Source: CAZMHJ01 sp046350635 (lineage in GTDB: Bacteria; Patescibacteriota; Saccharimonadia; Saccharimonadales; CAIOMD01). Taken from it: DNA of 64,000 bases. Position 1 is the first letter of the stretch. Each line of letters opens with the position of its first letter. The DNA lies in contig JAXLZY010000003.1 in the NCBI GenBank assembly GCA_046350635.1, positions 62,001-126,000 on the forward strand. Reading direction: 5' to 3'. Under the pieces are notes generated by a model, which was not told where the DNA came from, did not search any database, and was given only the letters and a program-made list of their open reading frames with translations. The position numbers and the translations under genes are program-made. Shown piece after piece: positions 27,161 through 34,434 of this stretch.

Positions 27161-27961
27161 CTACCAATTGAGTTGGGTGATGGCCGTTGCGATGGATTCG
27201 AGAGGGCGACTCGGATTCTGCAACCACCAAACGCTGGCCGCACTTGCAGTTTTAAGGCGCCACTCAGTTGGCTCAGAGGGCAATTTTGTACTTATACAGT
27301 GCCCTGCTACGGCCGTAACAATTGTGGAGCCGTCAAGTACACAGATATACGCCTTATAGTGGCTTGTAAGCCTCGTAAGTGCCTCACAGAGGGCAACGAG
27401 CCCCATACTAAAGGTTATAGGTGTTTCAAACTTGGCAGTAGTGCATAGTTTTTGCAATTGGGCGATACTTACCACAAGTAGTGTGTTTTCACGGTCCAAA
27501 AGTGTTACAGGATGAGAGTAAAAATAATCAACGGCGTCACGAGTATAAATTTGTAAACCTGGCATTTTTTGAGCGATAGATTCGAGCACAACAGCCGTTT
27601 CGCTGTTACGGCCAATGTCACCGGCAAATAGTGTTGCATCTGCCCATGATATAAAGCTTTGCAATTCGCGCTCGGCTTTAGCGCTAAAACTCCCACTTAA
27701 GGTGCTTTGCACGAGCTCGATATCAACAGGTACTTTTGGCCCAAGTAGTTTACGCGTTTTATCCGGGAGTGCTACCCGAACTTCGCCAACACCTTGTTTT
27801 TGTGCTATTTGATACGCCTCGCTCGGCGCCGCAATTGCATGCGAATTACCGCCAACAATCAATAGTTTACCAGCAAGCGATTTTTGTTCTGGCCGGCTCC
27901 ACAAGAGGTCTTCAAATAACGGTGTATCGAGTTCTTGCCTACGCCAATTGGTATCCATCAT
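27161..27961 (-). CDS. NnrD-like ADP-dependent NAD(P)H-hydrate dehydratase, divergent C-terminus
   Basis: A 266-residue member of the ribokinase-like NAD(P)H-hydrate dehydratase family: the N-terminal GKLLIVGGNSHAI segment and VGEVRVALPDKT strand fit NnrD. The C-terminal phosphate-binding GTGDVLAG-type loop of the family is not recognisable; in its place stands DGSTIVTAVAGHCIS. Catalytic activity is therefore uncertain, and it may bind nucleotide only. It overlaps the HAD gene by 23 bp and is the last gene of the 31272-27161 operon. Confidence 0.7.
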   Translation of the reverse strand: MMDTNWRRQELDTPLFEDLLWSRPEQKSLAGKLLIVGGNSHAIAAPSEAYQIAQKQGVGEVRVALPDKTRKLLGPKVPVDIELVQSTLSGSFSAKAERELQSFISWADATLFAGDIGRNSETAVVLESIAQKMPGLQIYTRDAVDYFYSHPVTLLDRENTLLVVSIAQLQKLCTTAKFETPITFSMGLVALCEALTRLTSHYKAYICVLDGSTIVTAVAGHCISTKLPSEPTEWRLKTASAASVWWLQNPSRPLESIATAITQLNW

Positions 27962-28652
27962 TTGCCTTTTGTAGCTGGTACACTACATTTTTACGCTCCA
28001 CAACAATATCCCATCCATTTGCTTTTGCGGCATCAAAAAGTTCGATATTTGGATTAAAGGCAATTGGTCGTTCAACTTTCGCAAGTACCGGAATGTCACC
28101 GCCGGTATCACCGACGCCCACACTCTCCTTGTAGTGTAATCCATGTTTTGCAACTAGCTCATCGAGTGCCTTAGCTTTATCGTGCACCGGTGTCATAATT
28201 TCGCCGGTATAGTGTCCATTTTGTTTAATAAGTGCGGCGCCGACGGCGTCGTCAAAACCGTGGTACTTGGCTAATTTTTGAATAATTTCATCTTGTGAGC
28301 CTGATATAGCAAGTAAAAAGTAACCCTGTTTTTTGAGCTTTTTTTGCAAATCACGGGTATAGACAAATAACTGGTCTTTGTACTCGTCAAAGACCTCATC
28401 AACAATGACATCGTACTTGGCAGGGTCAATGGTTTTTAACGAGTTTAGATAGGCATGGACAAGCAAGGTTTCGTAGTGCCCGAACGACTCGCTGTTGGCG
28501 CGGTTTTTCCATATCATGCGGGCAGCGCGAATAGCATTATGCGTTTTAGGGTCAATGTAGCCTTGTTTGCCAAGGTGGTGCACAATGGCATGAAACATCT
28601 GCCACCGCACCAATGTGCCATCGATATCAAACACCGCAAAAGGCTTACTCAT
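27939..28652 (-). CDS. HAD-IB hydrolase (SerB-like phosphatase)
   Basis: A 237-residue haloacid dehalogenase: motif I FDIDGTLV near the N-terminus, motif II serine in LLAISGSQDE, motif III lysine about residue 165 and motif IV GVGDTGGDIPVL. The cap and size fit the HAD-IB group, which includes phosphoserine phosphatase. It overlaps the next genes on both sides (4 and 23 bp) in the operon for nucleotide-related enzymes; its substrate is unknown. Confidence 0.85.
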   Translation of the reverse strand: MSKPFAVFDIDGTLVRWQMFHAIVHHLGKQGYIDPKTHNAIRAARMIWKNRANSESFGHYETLLVHAYLNSLKTIDPAKYDVIVDEVFDEYKDQLFVYTRDLQKKLKKQGYFLLAISGSQDEIIQKLAKYHGFDDAVGAALIKQNGHYTGEIMTPVHDKAKALDELVAKHGLHYKESVGVGDTGGDIPVLAKVERPIAFNPNIELFDAAKANGWDIVVERKNVVYQLQKANDGYQLA

Positions 28653-29164
28653 ACCACCAATTGTATATATTTTTCGGGATTCTGCCAGATATCATCATGA
28701 CCACCATCAAATTCAATTTTTTGTTGCCCAAAAGATATGAATACTTCGTAGGATAAATACGTATCTTGAGAATTACGTACAATAAGGCATTTACTGCCGT
28801 TTAATCGCATGGCTCGAGCTTTTACCATTCGAATTGCGTGGGTAACGTCCAGAGCATAATATAGCCTAAATAGGCCGCTTATTAATGACACCTTTTTAGG
28901 AGGAAATCTTCGTATCAACGAGCTGACTATACTCCGTTGCGGCCAGATTGTAGGATTTACATGAACGATGATTGCGTTTGAATCTGTCGGGATTAAAAAA
29001 CAACCACCTGAGTGTGCAAAAATAATCTCTGCTTGGCTCACTTTGGTTTGTTTAAGCCCATATTCTTTCGCCACCGCTGCAAACATACGAGCTTGGTACG
29101 GTCCTTCTGCAAAACCGTATATTATGGCATAAGACTTAGCTGAGTGATTCAACTTCTTGGACAT
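28649..29164 (-). CDS. Short alpha/beta-hydrolase-like protein of unknown function
   Basis: A 171-residue protein with a possible hydrolase nucleophile turn (IFAHSGGCFL) and a C-terminal GGHDDIWQNP segment that could supply the histidine and acid. It is shorter than usual alpha/beta hydrolases and I do not recognise the family with certainty. It overlaps the NUDIX gene by 29 bp and the HAD gene by 4 bp, so it is translationally coupled to both. Confidence 0.55.
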   Translation of the reverse strand: MSKKLNHSAKSYAIIYGFAEGPYQARMFAAVAKEYGLKQTKVSQAEIIFAHSGGCFLIPTDSNAIIVHVNPTIWPQRSIVSSLIRRFPPKKVSLISGLFRLYYALDVTHAIRMVKARAMRLNGSKCLIVRNSQDTYLSYEVFISFGQQKIEFDGGHDDIWQNPEKYIQLVV

Positions 29165-29615
29165 CTTGTGATGTGAGATTATCTTGCTCGTCGAACGTAA
29201 ATGTACCGGTTACTTTTTTACCGTTGAGCGCCAGTGGCAGCCAATGCTCATCGTCTTGCCACATATCAGCGTACGGGATATCGCTAATGTCGTACCATTT
29301 GGGTGCCATTTCTTCGGTTTCGGTTGGTTCGCCTTGCCATTCGTCACATACGTATGCGTATACAAACATATTCCATGCCTCTTCGGTACTGCCGCCATAA
29401 AAATCGAGCTCGGCAACCTTACGGTACCGCGTTGGTGTAACATTAATTTCTTCTTGGCATTCGCGTACAAGCGCTTGCTCGATAGATTCGCCTGGTTCTA
29501 GCTTGCCGCCTACACCGTTCCAGCGTCCGGCACCAAAACCTCGTTTTTTCATGGCGAGTAATACTTGATGGTCTTTACGAAGTAATAATAAGGTTCTGCG
29601 TACGTCAGTGGTCAT
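29136..29615 (-). CDS. NUDIX hydrolase, MutT/MTH1-like
   Basis: The 159-residue protein has the complete NUDIX box GGKLEPGESIEQALVRECQE followed by E-I-N, with the catalytic REXXEE core. Flanking segments (RGFGAGRWNGVGGK and DFYGG) resemble 8-oxo-dGTP/2-OH-dATP diphosphatases of the MTH1 type, which remove oxidised nucleotides. It overlaps the kinase-like gene by 4 bp. Together with the exonuclease III and HAD genes it suggests an oxidative damage or nucleotide-cleaning operon. Confidence 0.88.
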   Translation of the reverse strand: MTTDVRRTLLLLRKDHQVLLAMKKRGFGAGRWNGVGGKLEPGESIEQALVRECQEEINVTPTRYRKVAELDFYGGSTEEAWNMFVYAYVCDEWQGEPTETEEMAPKWYDISDIPYADMWQDDEHWLPLALNGKKVTGTFTFDEQDNLTSQDVQEVESLS

Positions 29616-30295
29616 GTTGTCCTCGATTTTAAGTAAGTTAGAAGCTGTTCACCCGCATCACGAGCCCGAGCATCGTTTTCGTGCAGTTCATTATGAGCGA
29701 TTGCAATTACATGTTCAACCGCGTCGGCAATTTTACCGCTGCGGTTTTCTATCCAACGAACCGCACCATATTGATCGAGCCCCCACTGTAAACTTTCGAT
29801 ACCTTCGTGAATGCGCTTATGGGCTTCTTCGGGGCTAAAATGGTGGCTATCAAATCGCTCCGCCCACTCGTCGGGTGTTGTTACGAGCATGACGGTACGA
29901 CACGCTGCAAAGCCCATAGCCTGAAATTCTTGGACTTCGCTACTGAGCACATCGAGCAAGTTGTAGACGCCGCTATACTCATTGATACCCGTGCCATACA
30001 TGTATGAAGTTGTCGGGTGAATGGCAAACTGAATAAGCTCGCCCGCTTCGAACTTTTTGATAATCTCCCGTCGTTGCGCATCTGTATTGGGCAAAAACTT
30101 ATAGGTATCGGGTTCTTCATCTTCGCGCGGGGGGCGAGTAGTAAAGCTTACCGTACGGTGAAACGTTGGGTTGGCTTCGCAGACTGCGCGGATGACACTG
30201 GTTTTACCAATAGACGACGGCCCCACAATCGGCACCAGCGTCTTTTTACTGAGTTGTTGTTGGATGCTGGGGCTCAGATTATGGTTGAATGGCAT
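29612..30295 (-). CDS. Guanylate kinase-like P-loop protein
   Basis: A 227-residue P-loop protein. The Walker A motif is GPSSIGKTS near residue 25, followed by the guanylate-kinase region FTTRPPREDEEPDTYKF, which in true Gmk binds GMP. The Walker A and GMP-binding segments are changed (GPSSIGKT rather than GPSGAGK), so substrate may differ from GMP. It starts 1 bp after the exonuclease III gene and overlaps the NUDIX gene. Confidence 0.75.
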   Translation of the reverse strand: MPFNHNLSPSIQQQLSKKTLVPIVGPSSIGKTSVIRAVCEANPTFHRTVSFTTRPPREDEEPDTYKFLPNTDAQRREIIKKFEAGELIQFAIHPTTSYMYGTGINEYSGVYNLLDVLSSEVQEFQAMGFAACRTVMLVTTPDEWAERFDSHHFSPEEAHKRIHEGIESLQWGLDQYGAVRWIENRSGKIADAVEHVIAIAHNELHENDARARDAGEQLLTYLKSRTT

Positions 30296-30296
30296 G

Positions 30297-31097
30297 CTAG
30301 TCCTTTAACTCTATGCTTACTGGGCAGTGGTCGCTACCCATAACATCGGCATGTATTGCCGCAGCTTTTACGCGATCGGCAATAGCTTTACTGGCCATCC
30401 AGTAATCAATACGCCACCCAATATTGCGAGCACGAGCGTTTGCCCAATGCGTCCACCAGGTGTAGTGGCCGTTGCCGGTTGGTGTGAACATGCGAAACGT
30501 ATCGGTATAGCCAGCTTTAACAAAGTTTTCAAAACCTTCGCGCTCTTCGTCGGTAAAACCGTGTTTGCCCACATTGGCTTTTGGGTTTGCCAAATCGTCT
30601 TCGGTGTGGGCGACGTTTAAATCACCGCTAAATAGTACGGGTTTTTTAGCCTCTAATACTTGCATATAGGCCAAAAAAGCTGGGTCCCAGTGTTTGTGGC
30701 GCAGTTCTAGCCTGCTTAAATCGCCTTTGCTGTTTGGCGTGTACACGGTTACTATGTAAAAATCGTTAAATTCTAGGGCCGTTACGCGTCCTTCGTCGTT
30801 GGCATTACCGTATTCGTCACCGGTGACATCGTATTTTTTAAGGATATCTTCGGGAAATCCATTAGCAACACTTATTGGCTGTTTTTTGGTAAAAATGGCG
30901 GTGCCGCTATAGCCCTTGCGAACAGCGCTGTTCCAGTATTCGTGGTAGCCCGGTAAATCAATTTCAACTTGGTCGCGCTGGGCTTTAGTTTCTTGCAAGC
31001 AAAGAATGTCAGGATCGTGCTTAGCTAAAAAGTCTTGGAACGCGCCCTTGTTTAACACGGCGCGAATACCGTTAACGTTCCAGCTATAAATCTTCAT
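30297..31097 (-). CDS. xth: Exodeoxyribonuclease III
   Basis: A 266-residue endonuclease/exonuclease/phosphatase protein starting MKIYSWNVNGIR, with LCLQETKAQ (metal-binding E), GDLNVAH and the final SDHCPVSIEL motif. Exonuclease III cuts at abasic sites and removes 3' blocks in base excision repair. I chose the ATG at 31097 because it begins the conserved strand; the upstream in-frame start would add seven unconserved residues. It overlaps the end of the small gene at 31084-31272 by 14 bp. Confidence 0.93.
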   Translation of the reverse strand: MKIYSWNVNGIRAVLNKGAFQDFLAKHDPDILCLQETKAQRDQVEIDLPGYHEYWNSAVRKGYSGTAIFTKKQPISVANGFPEDILKKYDVTGDEYGNANDEGRVTALEFNDFYIVTVYTPNSKGDLSRLELRHKHWDPAFLAYMQVLEAKKPVLFSGDLNVAHTEDDLANPKANVGKHGFTDEEREGFENFVKAGYTDTFRMFTPTGNGHYTWWTHWANARARNIGWRIDYWMASKAIADRVKAAAIHADVMGSDHCPVSIELKD

Positions 31098-31272
31098 CTG
31101 GTTGCTCCGTATTTTCAAGTGGAGTTGAACGCAGTTTATCGTGTGCGATTTTATAAATCATCGCACCAAGTCCGAATGCCCCAAGCGCAGCAACGGCTAG
31201 CAGTTTTTTGGTTTCTATACCATCTAGGCTAGATGACACTTGCTCGCTTGGCTTAGGCTCTGACTCACTCAT
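31084..31272 (-). CDS. Small single-helix membrane protein
   Basis: A 62-residue protein with a polar N-terminus rich in S, E and P, one hydrophobic helix (about 22-42) and an acidic end. The ATG at 31272 is preferred to one five codons upstream. It heads the leftward operon with xth. No family recognised. The 62 bp upstream separate it from the hairpin that marks the left side of the GC-rich island. Confidence 0.65.
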   Translation of the reverse strand: MSESEPKPSEQVSSSLDGIETKKLLAVAALGAFGLGAMIYKIAHDKLRSTPLENTEQPDEDL

Positions 31273-31334
31273 ACCTGTATTGTACACAAGATACGTGCTA
31301 GAAACTACTTAACAAAACGAAATAAATTGTAAGG

Positions 31335-31375
31335 CCCCCAGGACGAAAGGCCTCATACGAGTCTCGTCCTGGGGG
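31335..31375. terminator. Orphan GC-rich hairpin at left edge of the island
   Basis: A 12 bp perfect stem, CCCCCAGGACGA (31335-31346) with TCGTCCTGGGGG (31364-31375), stands in otherwise AT-rich DNA. It lacks a U-tract, like the other hairpins of the island, but no GC-rich gene ends next to it. Confidence 0.6.
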
Positions 31376-31382
31376 CGCGTGC

Positions 31383-31405
31383 GCACGGGCAGATCTGCCA
31401 CGTGC
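31383..31405. repeat. 23 bp near-perfect palindrome
   Basis: The 12 bp palindrome GGCAGATCTGCC is extended on both sides by GCACG and CGTGC, with one extra A on the right. It lies next to the orphan hairpin and upstream of the 31508 gene's promoter, so it may be an operator or a recombination-type site. Confidence 0.5.
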
Positions 31406-31469
31406 TTAGTTGTATCGTATCCCATATTCACTGAGCCAACAAAATACAACCAAAATGACAATTATATAA

Positions 31470-31498
31470 TTGCAAACTTTTATATATTATTATATAAT
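31470..31498 (+). promoter_or_regulatory. Promoter of the 31508 gene
   Basis: TTGCAA (31470-31475), a 17 bp spacer and a perfect TATAAT (31493-31498). The ATG at 31508 is only nine bases beyond, so the mRNA has almost no leader. Confidence 0.75.
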
Positions 31499-31507
31499 AT
31501 AATCTAT

Positions 31508-31894
31508 ATGTTTAGAGATAAAGGTGAGCGTGAGGCTACAAGAATCCAAAAAGATCTTCAGCCTTACACCGCAATGACTAGCGAATACGAAATACTTGAG
31601 CGACTTCATGGCGCTGATGTTGAGCTTGCGGTGGCAAATAAACACCTGATTACCTCGAATGATAGATACCAATTCACCGTTGCACGTCTTTTAGTCGCCC
31701 GCACAAAAGCGCAACGTTTTGCAATCGCTAATAGTGTTACCGAACAAGATGCATTCACAGGAATTCAAGATGTAACTGCAAAAGCCGACGAAATATCTAG
31801 CTACCTAAAGGCTACTTTCGAAGCCTGTAACGATGATATAGAAGCAGTTTACTTCAGAATAGCTTCAATCAGCGGTTTTACGGCACTTGATTGA
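31508..31894 (+). CDS. Small helical protein of unknown function
   Basis: A 128-residue soluble, helix-rich protein without recognisable motif; codon use is like the AT-richer chromosome. It is the first gene inside the island. The ATG at 31508 is preferred because it directly follows a near-consensus promoter; longer frames upstream cross that promoter. No Shine-Dalgarno site is seen, consistent with leaderless translation. Confidence 0.6.
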   Translation: MFRDKGEREATRIQKDLQPYTAMTSEYEILERLHGADVELAVANKHLITSNDRYQFTVARLLVARTKAQRFAIANSVTEQDAFTGIQDVTAKADEISSYLKATFEACNDDIEAVYFRIASISGFTALD

Positions 31895-32520
31895 TATGAA
31901 TTCTGCTTAAGGCTGCACATTTGCCGGCTTCGATACTGTTTTTGATGCCCGCTTCGTGCAAGGTAGTAATCGGATGTGCTGCAAGCAACGTTCTTGTCGA
32001 GGCTGCGACCACAGTAGCGGGCCCCTTTATTACCAAATAATTTTAAACAACGACTAAGCCAACAATACAATCCACTTCTTGCGCAAGTTGCTGCAAAGCA
32101 GAAAGCAATAGAGCGAGCACGGCTAGGCAAGACAAATAAAAACGTATACGCGCATTAAGTAGTGGTGTAACGTGATGCACGAGCCGTATTGAAGTGCTCA
32201 CGGACCACTTGCTTGTGGATATCTGTTCCTTCTATGTTTGATTCGTACTTTGATCGCAAAACCGCTTACGAGTGCCATGGGACCAACAAAAACCCCTTCA
32301 ATCCAACATCTCTTGGCGGACTGCAGTTCAGCCTGAATAGAGAAGCCACGACCACTGTGACAACCATTTGAACCAGAAGTTTTACAAACCCTGTTGATAA
32401 TGACCCAGTTATACAACAAACTGTTCGAACTGAACAAGCAAAAAAAGAATTGACCCGTCGATTTTAGGCGCCGAAAAAAGCAAGTAAAGATCCTTCGGAT
32501 TTAAACTAATAACTGAGATT
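31895..32520 (+). other. Probable decayed coding DNA
   Basis: No intact gene is present. On the plus strand two fragments join if one frameshift near 32030 is allowed: one ends VLVEAATTVAGPFITK and the next gives LLAQVAAKQKAIERARLGK before a stop near 32160. Further on, an open frame from about 32165 to 32466 is broken by a single TGA at about 32369, with a plausible helical tail QTVRTEQAKKELTRRF. I cannot name the original genes. Confidence 0.35.
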
Positions 32521-32531
32521 ATTAACATAAA

Positions 32532-32614
32532 AGGCCTCACCGAGGCTTATTTTGCGTGCAAAAGTTAAAGCTGGGGGCCCGAGGAAATTCGCCTGAAAGC
32601 GATATCCTCGGGCC
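32532..32614 (-). terminator. Hairpins after the vWA gene
   Basis: Reading leftward, GGCCCGAGGA/TCCTCGGGCC (32614-32576, 10 bp stem) is followed by a small GCCTC-GGT-GAGGC hairpin with CTTTT. The larger hairpin is of the same GC-rich type as those after the other island genes. Confidence 0.6.
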
Positions 32615-33416
32615 ACCGTGTTGAGCTGATGCTGATGGAGATCAGTTCGCCTGGCGGCAGCCAGGTGGTCGTCACCGTCGAACATCGCCTCGCGTAGAAC
32701 GAGTCGTCGTCCTTGCCGAGCTTGGACATCTTCTTGGCGTCGACGTTGTCGATGAGCCGGCCCCCCTGCTCGAACGGGACACCCACCGGGATGTCGTCGT
32801 CGAGGCTCTCGAGGTAGTTCCAGCCACTGGCGTCGTTGCCGACGAACAGGAAACGGAGGAACACGGCCTGGTAGCTGAGGCGACGGATGATGTCGGTCGC
32901 AGCCTGGGGGTCGTCGGGCACACCATCGGTGACGCAGACCACGAAGGCTGGCGTGTCCATCTTCCTGACGGACGGCGCTGAGCCTCCTCTTCGGAAGAGC
33001 CCGCCTCCGCTCGACAGGACGTCGGCGTTGCCGGTCTCGCGCGCCACCCACTCGAGGGCACCCGCCAGGTTGGTCGAACCACGAGCCGAGATGCCGTTGC
33101 GGTCGACGTAGCGGAGCTTGATCCTCTTCGCACGGCTCCACGCGGCTGTCGAAGAACGCGGTCGGGACGCTGTCGTCGTCGACGATGACAGCGACGAGCG
33201 AGCGGTCGACCGCCTCCTGGACGTGACCGTTCCGGTACTCCTCGTACATCGAGCCCGAACGGTCCACGATCTCGAGGACCTGCCAGACCTGGTTCGGGTT
33301 GACCTTCTTGGTCATCATGACCTTGACGGCCGAGTCGACCTTCTTGGTGAGCAGACCACCGGTCTCCCCTGCTGGGCGTCGGCGGCGGCCACCTTCGTCA
33401 TCTGGAGATTGGCCAT
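32565..33416 (-). pseudogene. vWA-domain protein of Ter type (TerF/TerY-like), frameshifted
   Basis: Starting at ATG 33416 (MANLQMTKVAAADAQ), the protein can be followed only by changing frame at least three times: at the C4 run 33366-33369, near 33122 and near 32690. Joined, it gives GGLLTKKVDSAVKVM, the MIDAS motif LEIVDRSGSM, DDDSVPTAFFDSRVEP, ARGSTNLAGALEW, FVVCVTDGVPDD and FLFVGNDASGWNYLESLDD, ending near KMSKLGKDDDSFY. This is a full von Willebrand A domain of the type coded with TerD genes. Codon use is strongly GC-rich. Either the gene is broken or the consensus has indels. Confidence 0.75.
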
Positions 33417-33461
33417 CGCTGGCCCCTTGTCTCATGTACAGCACTGTGCTGCAACGCTAAA

Positions 33462-33490
33462 ATAATAGCATAAAATACACTATTATGCAA
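33462..33490 (-). promoter_or_regulatory. Promoter of the vWA gene
   Basis: On the minus strand TTGCAT (33490-33485), 17 bp, TATTAT (33467-33462). It lies in a 100 bp AT-rich segment shared back-to-back with the TerD promoter. Confidence 0.65.
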
Positions 33491-33504
33491 TATAGTAGAT
33501 ATAC

Positions 33505-33533
33505 TTGCAATTTTATACTATATTTGGTATACT
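33505..33533 (+). promoter_or_regulatory. Promoter of the TerD-like gene
   Basis: TTGCAA (33505-33510), 17 bp, TATACT (33528-33533), with TGG directly before the -10 box (extended -10 type). Confidence 0.7.
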
Positions 33534-33573
33534 GTATCTGTTGTGTGACACTGGGTCATACACGAGAATCCTC

Positions 33574-34204
33574 TTGAGGAACAACAAGCCGCAGCTGCTC
33601 ATCAGGAAGGGCGAGAAGAAGCCCTCGGTACGACCTTCGAGGCCGGACTGGGCTGGACGAGGCTCCGGGTCAGGTCGACCTCGACTCTGGGCCGTCCGGA
33701 TGAACGCCGGCGTCGCCGAGCCCATCTTCTGGGGCAACCAGGACTGGCACCGCCCCGACCTCGGGCAGAACACGGAGGGCAACCCCTTCGTGGCCACCCC
33801 CGAGGGCGACGTCATCTACAAGGGTGACGACCGCACCGGTGCCGAGTCCGCGACCGGCTACGACGAGAACGTGATCCTCACGCTCGACAAGGCGCCGGCA
33901 AGGTCACGCAGCACGCGGTCTTCGCGACCAACTACGAGGACCCCGAGGTCGACCCGCTCGACGAAGACGCTCGGCATGGCGACCAACGTCCTGTTCGGCT
34001 GCGCAGCCGGGTACGGAGAACGAGCTCGCGGTCAAGCTGGCCGAGGACAACCTACTGGACGTCACCGTTCTTCTGTGCACCATCGACCGCCAGCAGGTTT
34101 GTGGACCATGCACTCCAAGCAGGAGGGCTACACCGACAGCATGATCAAGGTCGCGCAGAAGCTCGGTGTCGACTTCGGCCAGCCGAGGTCGACTGGCACT
34201 CGTG
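33574..34204 (+). pseudogene. terD: TerD-family protein, heavily frameshifted
   Basis: Read across frames, the segment gives LLIRKGEKKPS, TTFEAGLGW, DEAPGQVDLD, then a long in-frame stretch with GDVIYKGDDRTGAES and ENVILTLDKAPA, then VTQHAVFATNYEDPEVDPL, LGMATNVLFGCAAG, ENELAVKLAEDNLLDV and EGYTDSMIKVAQKLGVDF. The GLGWD, VDLD, GDxRTGxxxGxDE and GYxxSMxxxAxxxGVDF patterns are those of TerD, a calcium-binding stress protein. At least six frame changes are needed (near 33628, 33655, 33900, 33972, 34010, 34090). A TTG at 33574 is the likeliest start. GC-rich codons; divergent from the vWA gene. Confidence 0.75.
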
Positions 34205-34226
34205 ACATCCAGAACCACACCGTGGT

Positions 34227-34262
34227 GGCTGGCTGGTCAAGTATTACTTTGACCAGCCAGCC
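34227..34262 (+). terminator. GC-rich hairpin after the TerD-like gene
   Basis: A 14 bp perfect stem (GGCTGGCTGGTCAA / TTGACCAGCCAGCC) with an eight-base loop, followed by a C-run rather than a U-tract. Confidence 0.75.
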
Positions 34263-34335
34263 CCCACCCCCTACATGAAGTTATACATATGTCCCTTTAC
34301 AGGGGTGAATGTACGATTTTATAGAGTAGTAATAA

Positions 34336-34364
34336 TTGACAAATTAATAAAAAAGTGCTAAAAT
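34336..34364 (+). promoter_or_regulatory. Consensus promoter of the GC-rich DUF475 gene
   Basis: TTGACA (34336-34341), 17 bp, TAAAAT (34359-34364). The -10 region reads GTGCTAAAATA, the same as in the promoter at 39671-39699 that drives the SPFH pair. Confidence 0.85.
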
Positions 34365-34434
34365 AATTTTCATGGTTTGGCTTCGCGCATCTGCGAGTGC
34401 CATCCCCGCTCCCCACAACTCATTAAGGAGAAGA

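Noticed and set aside
31895..32160. IS110-type transposase remnant (VLVEAA-like segment)
   Set aside because: The match is a few residues only and downstream sequence does not follow the family.
32165..32466. Possible use of UGA as an amino acid codon (one TGA in an open stretch)
   Set aside because: UGA ends many well-defined genes in the window, so recoding is not used; the stretch is more simply decayed DNA.
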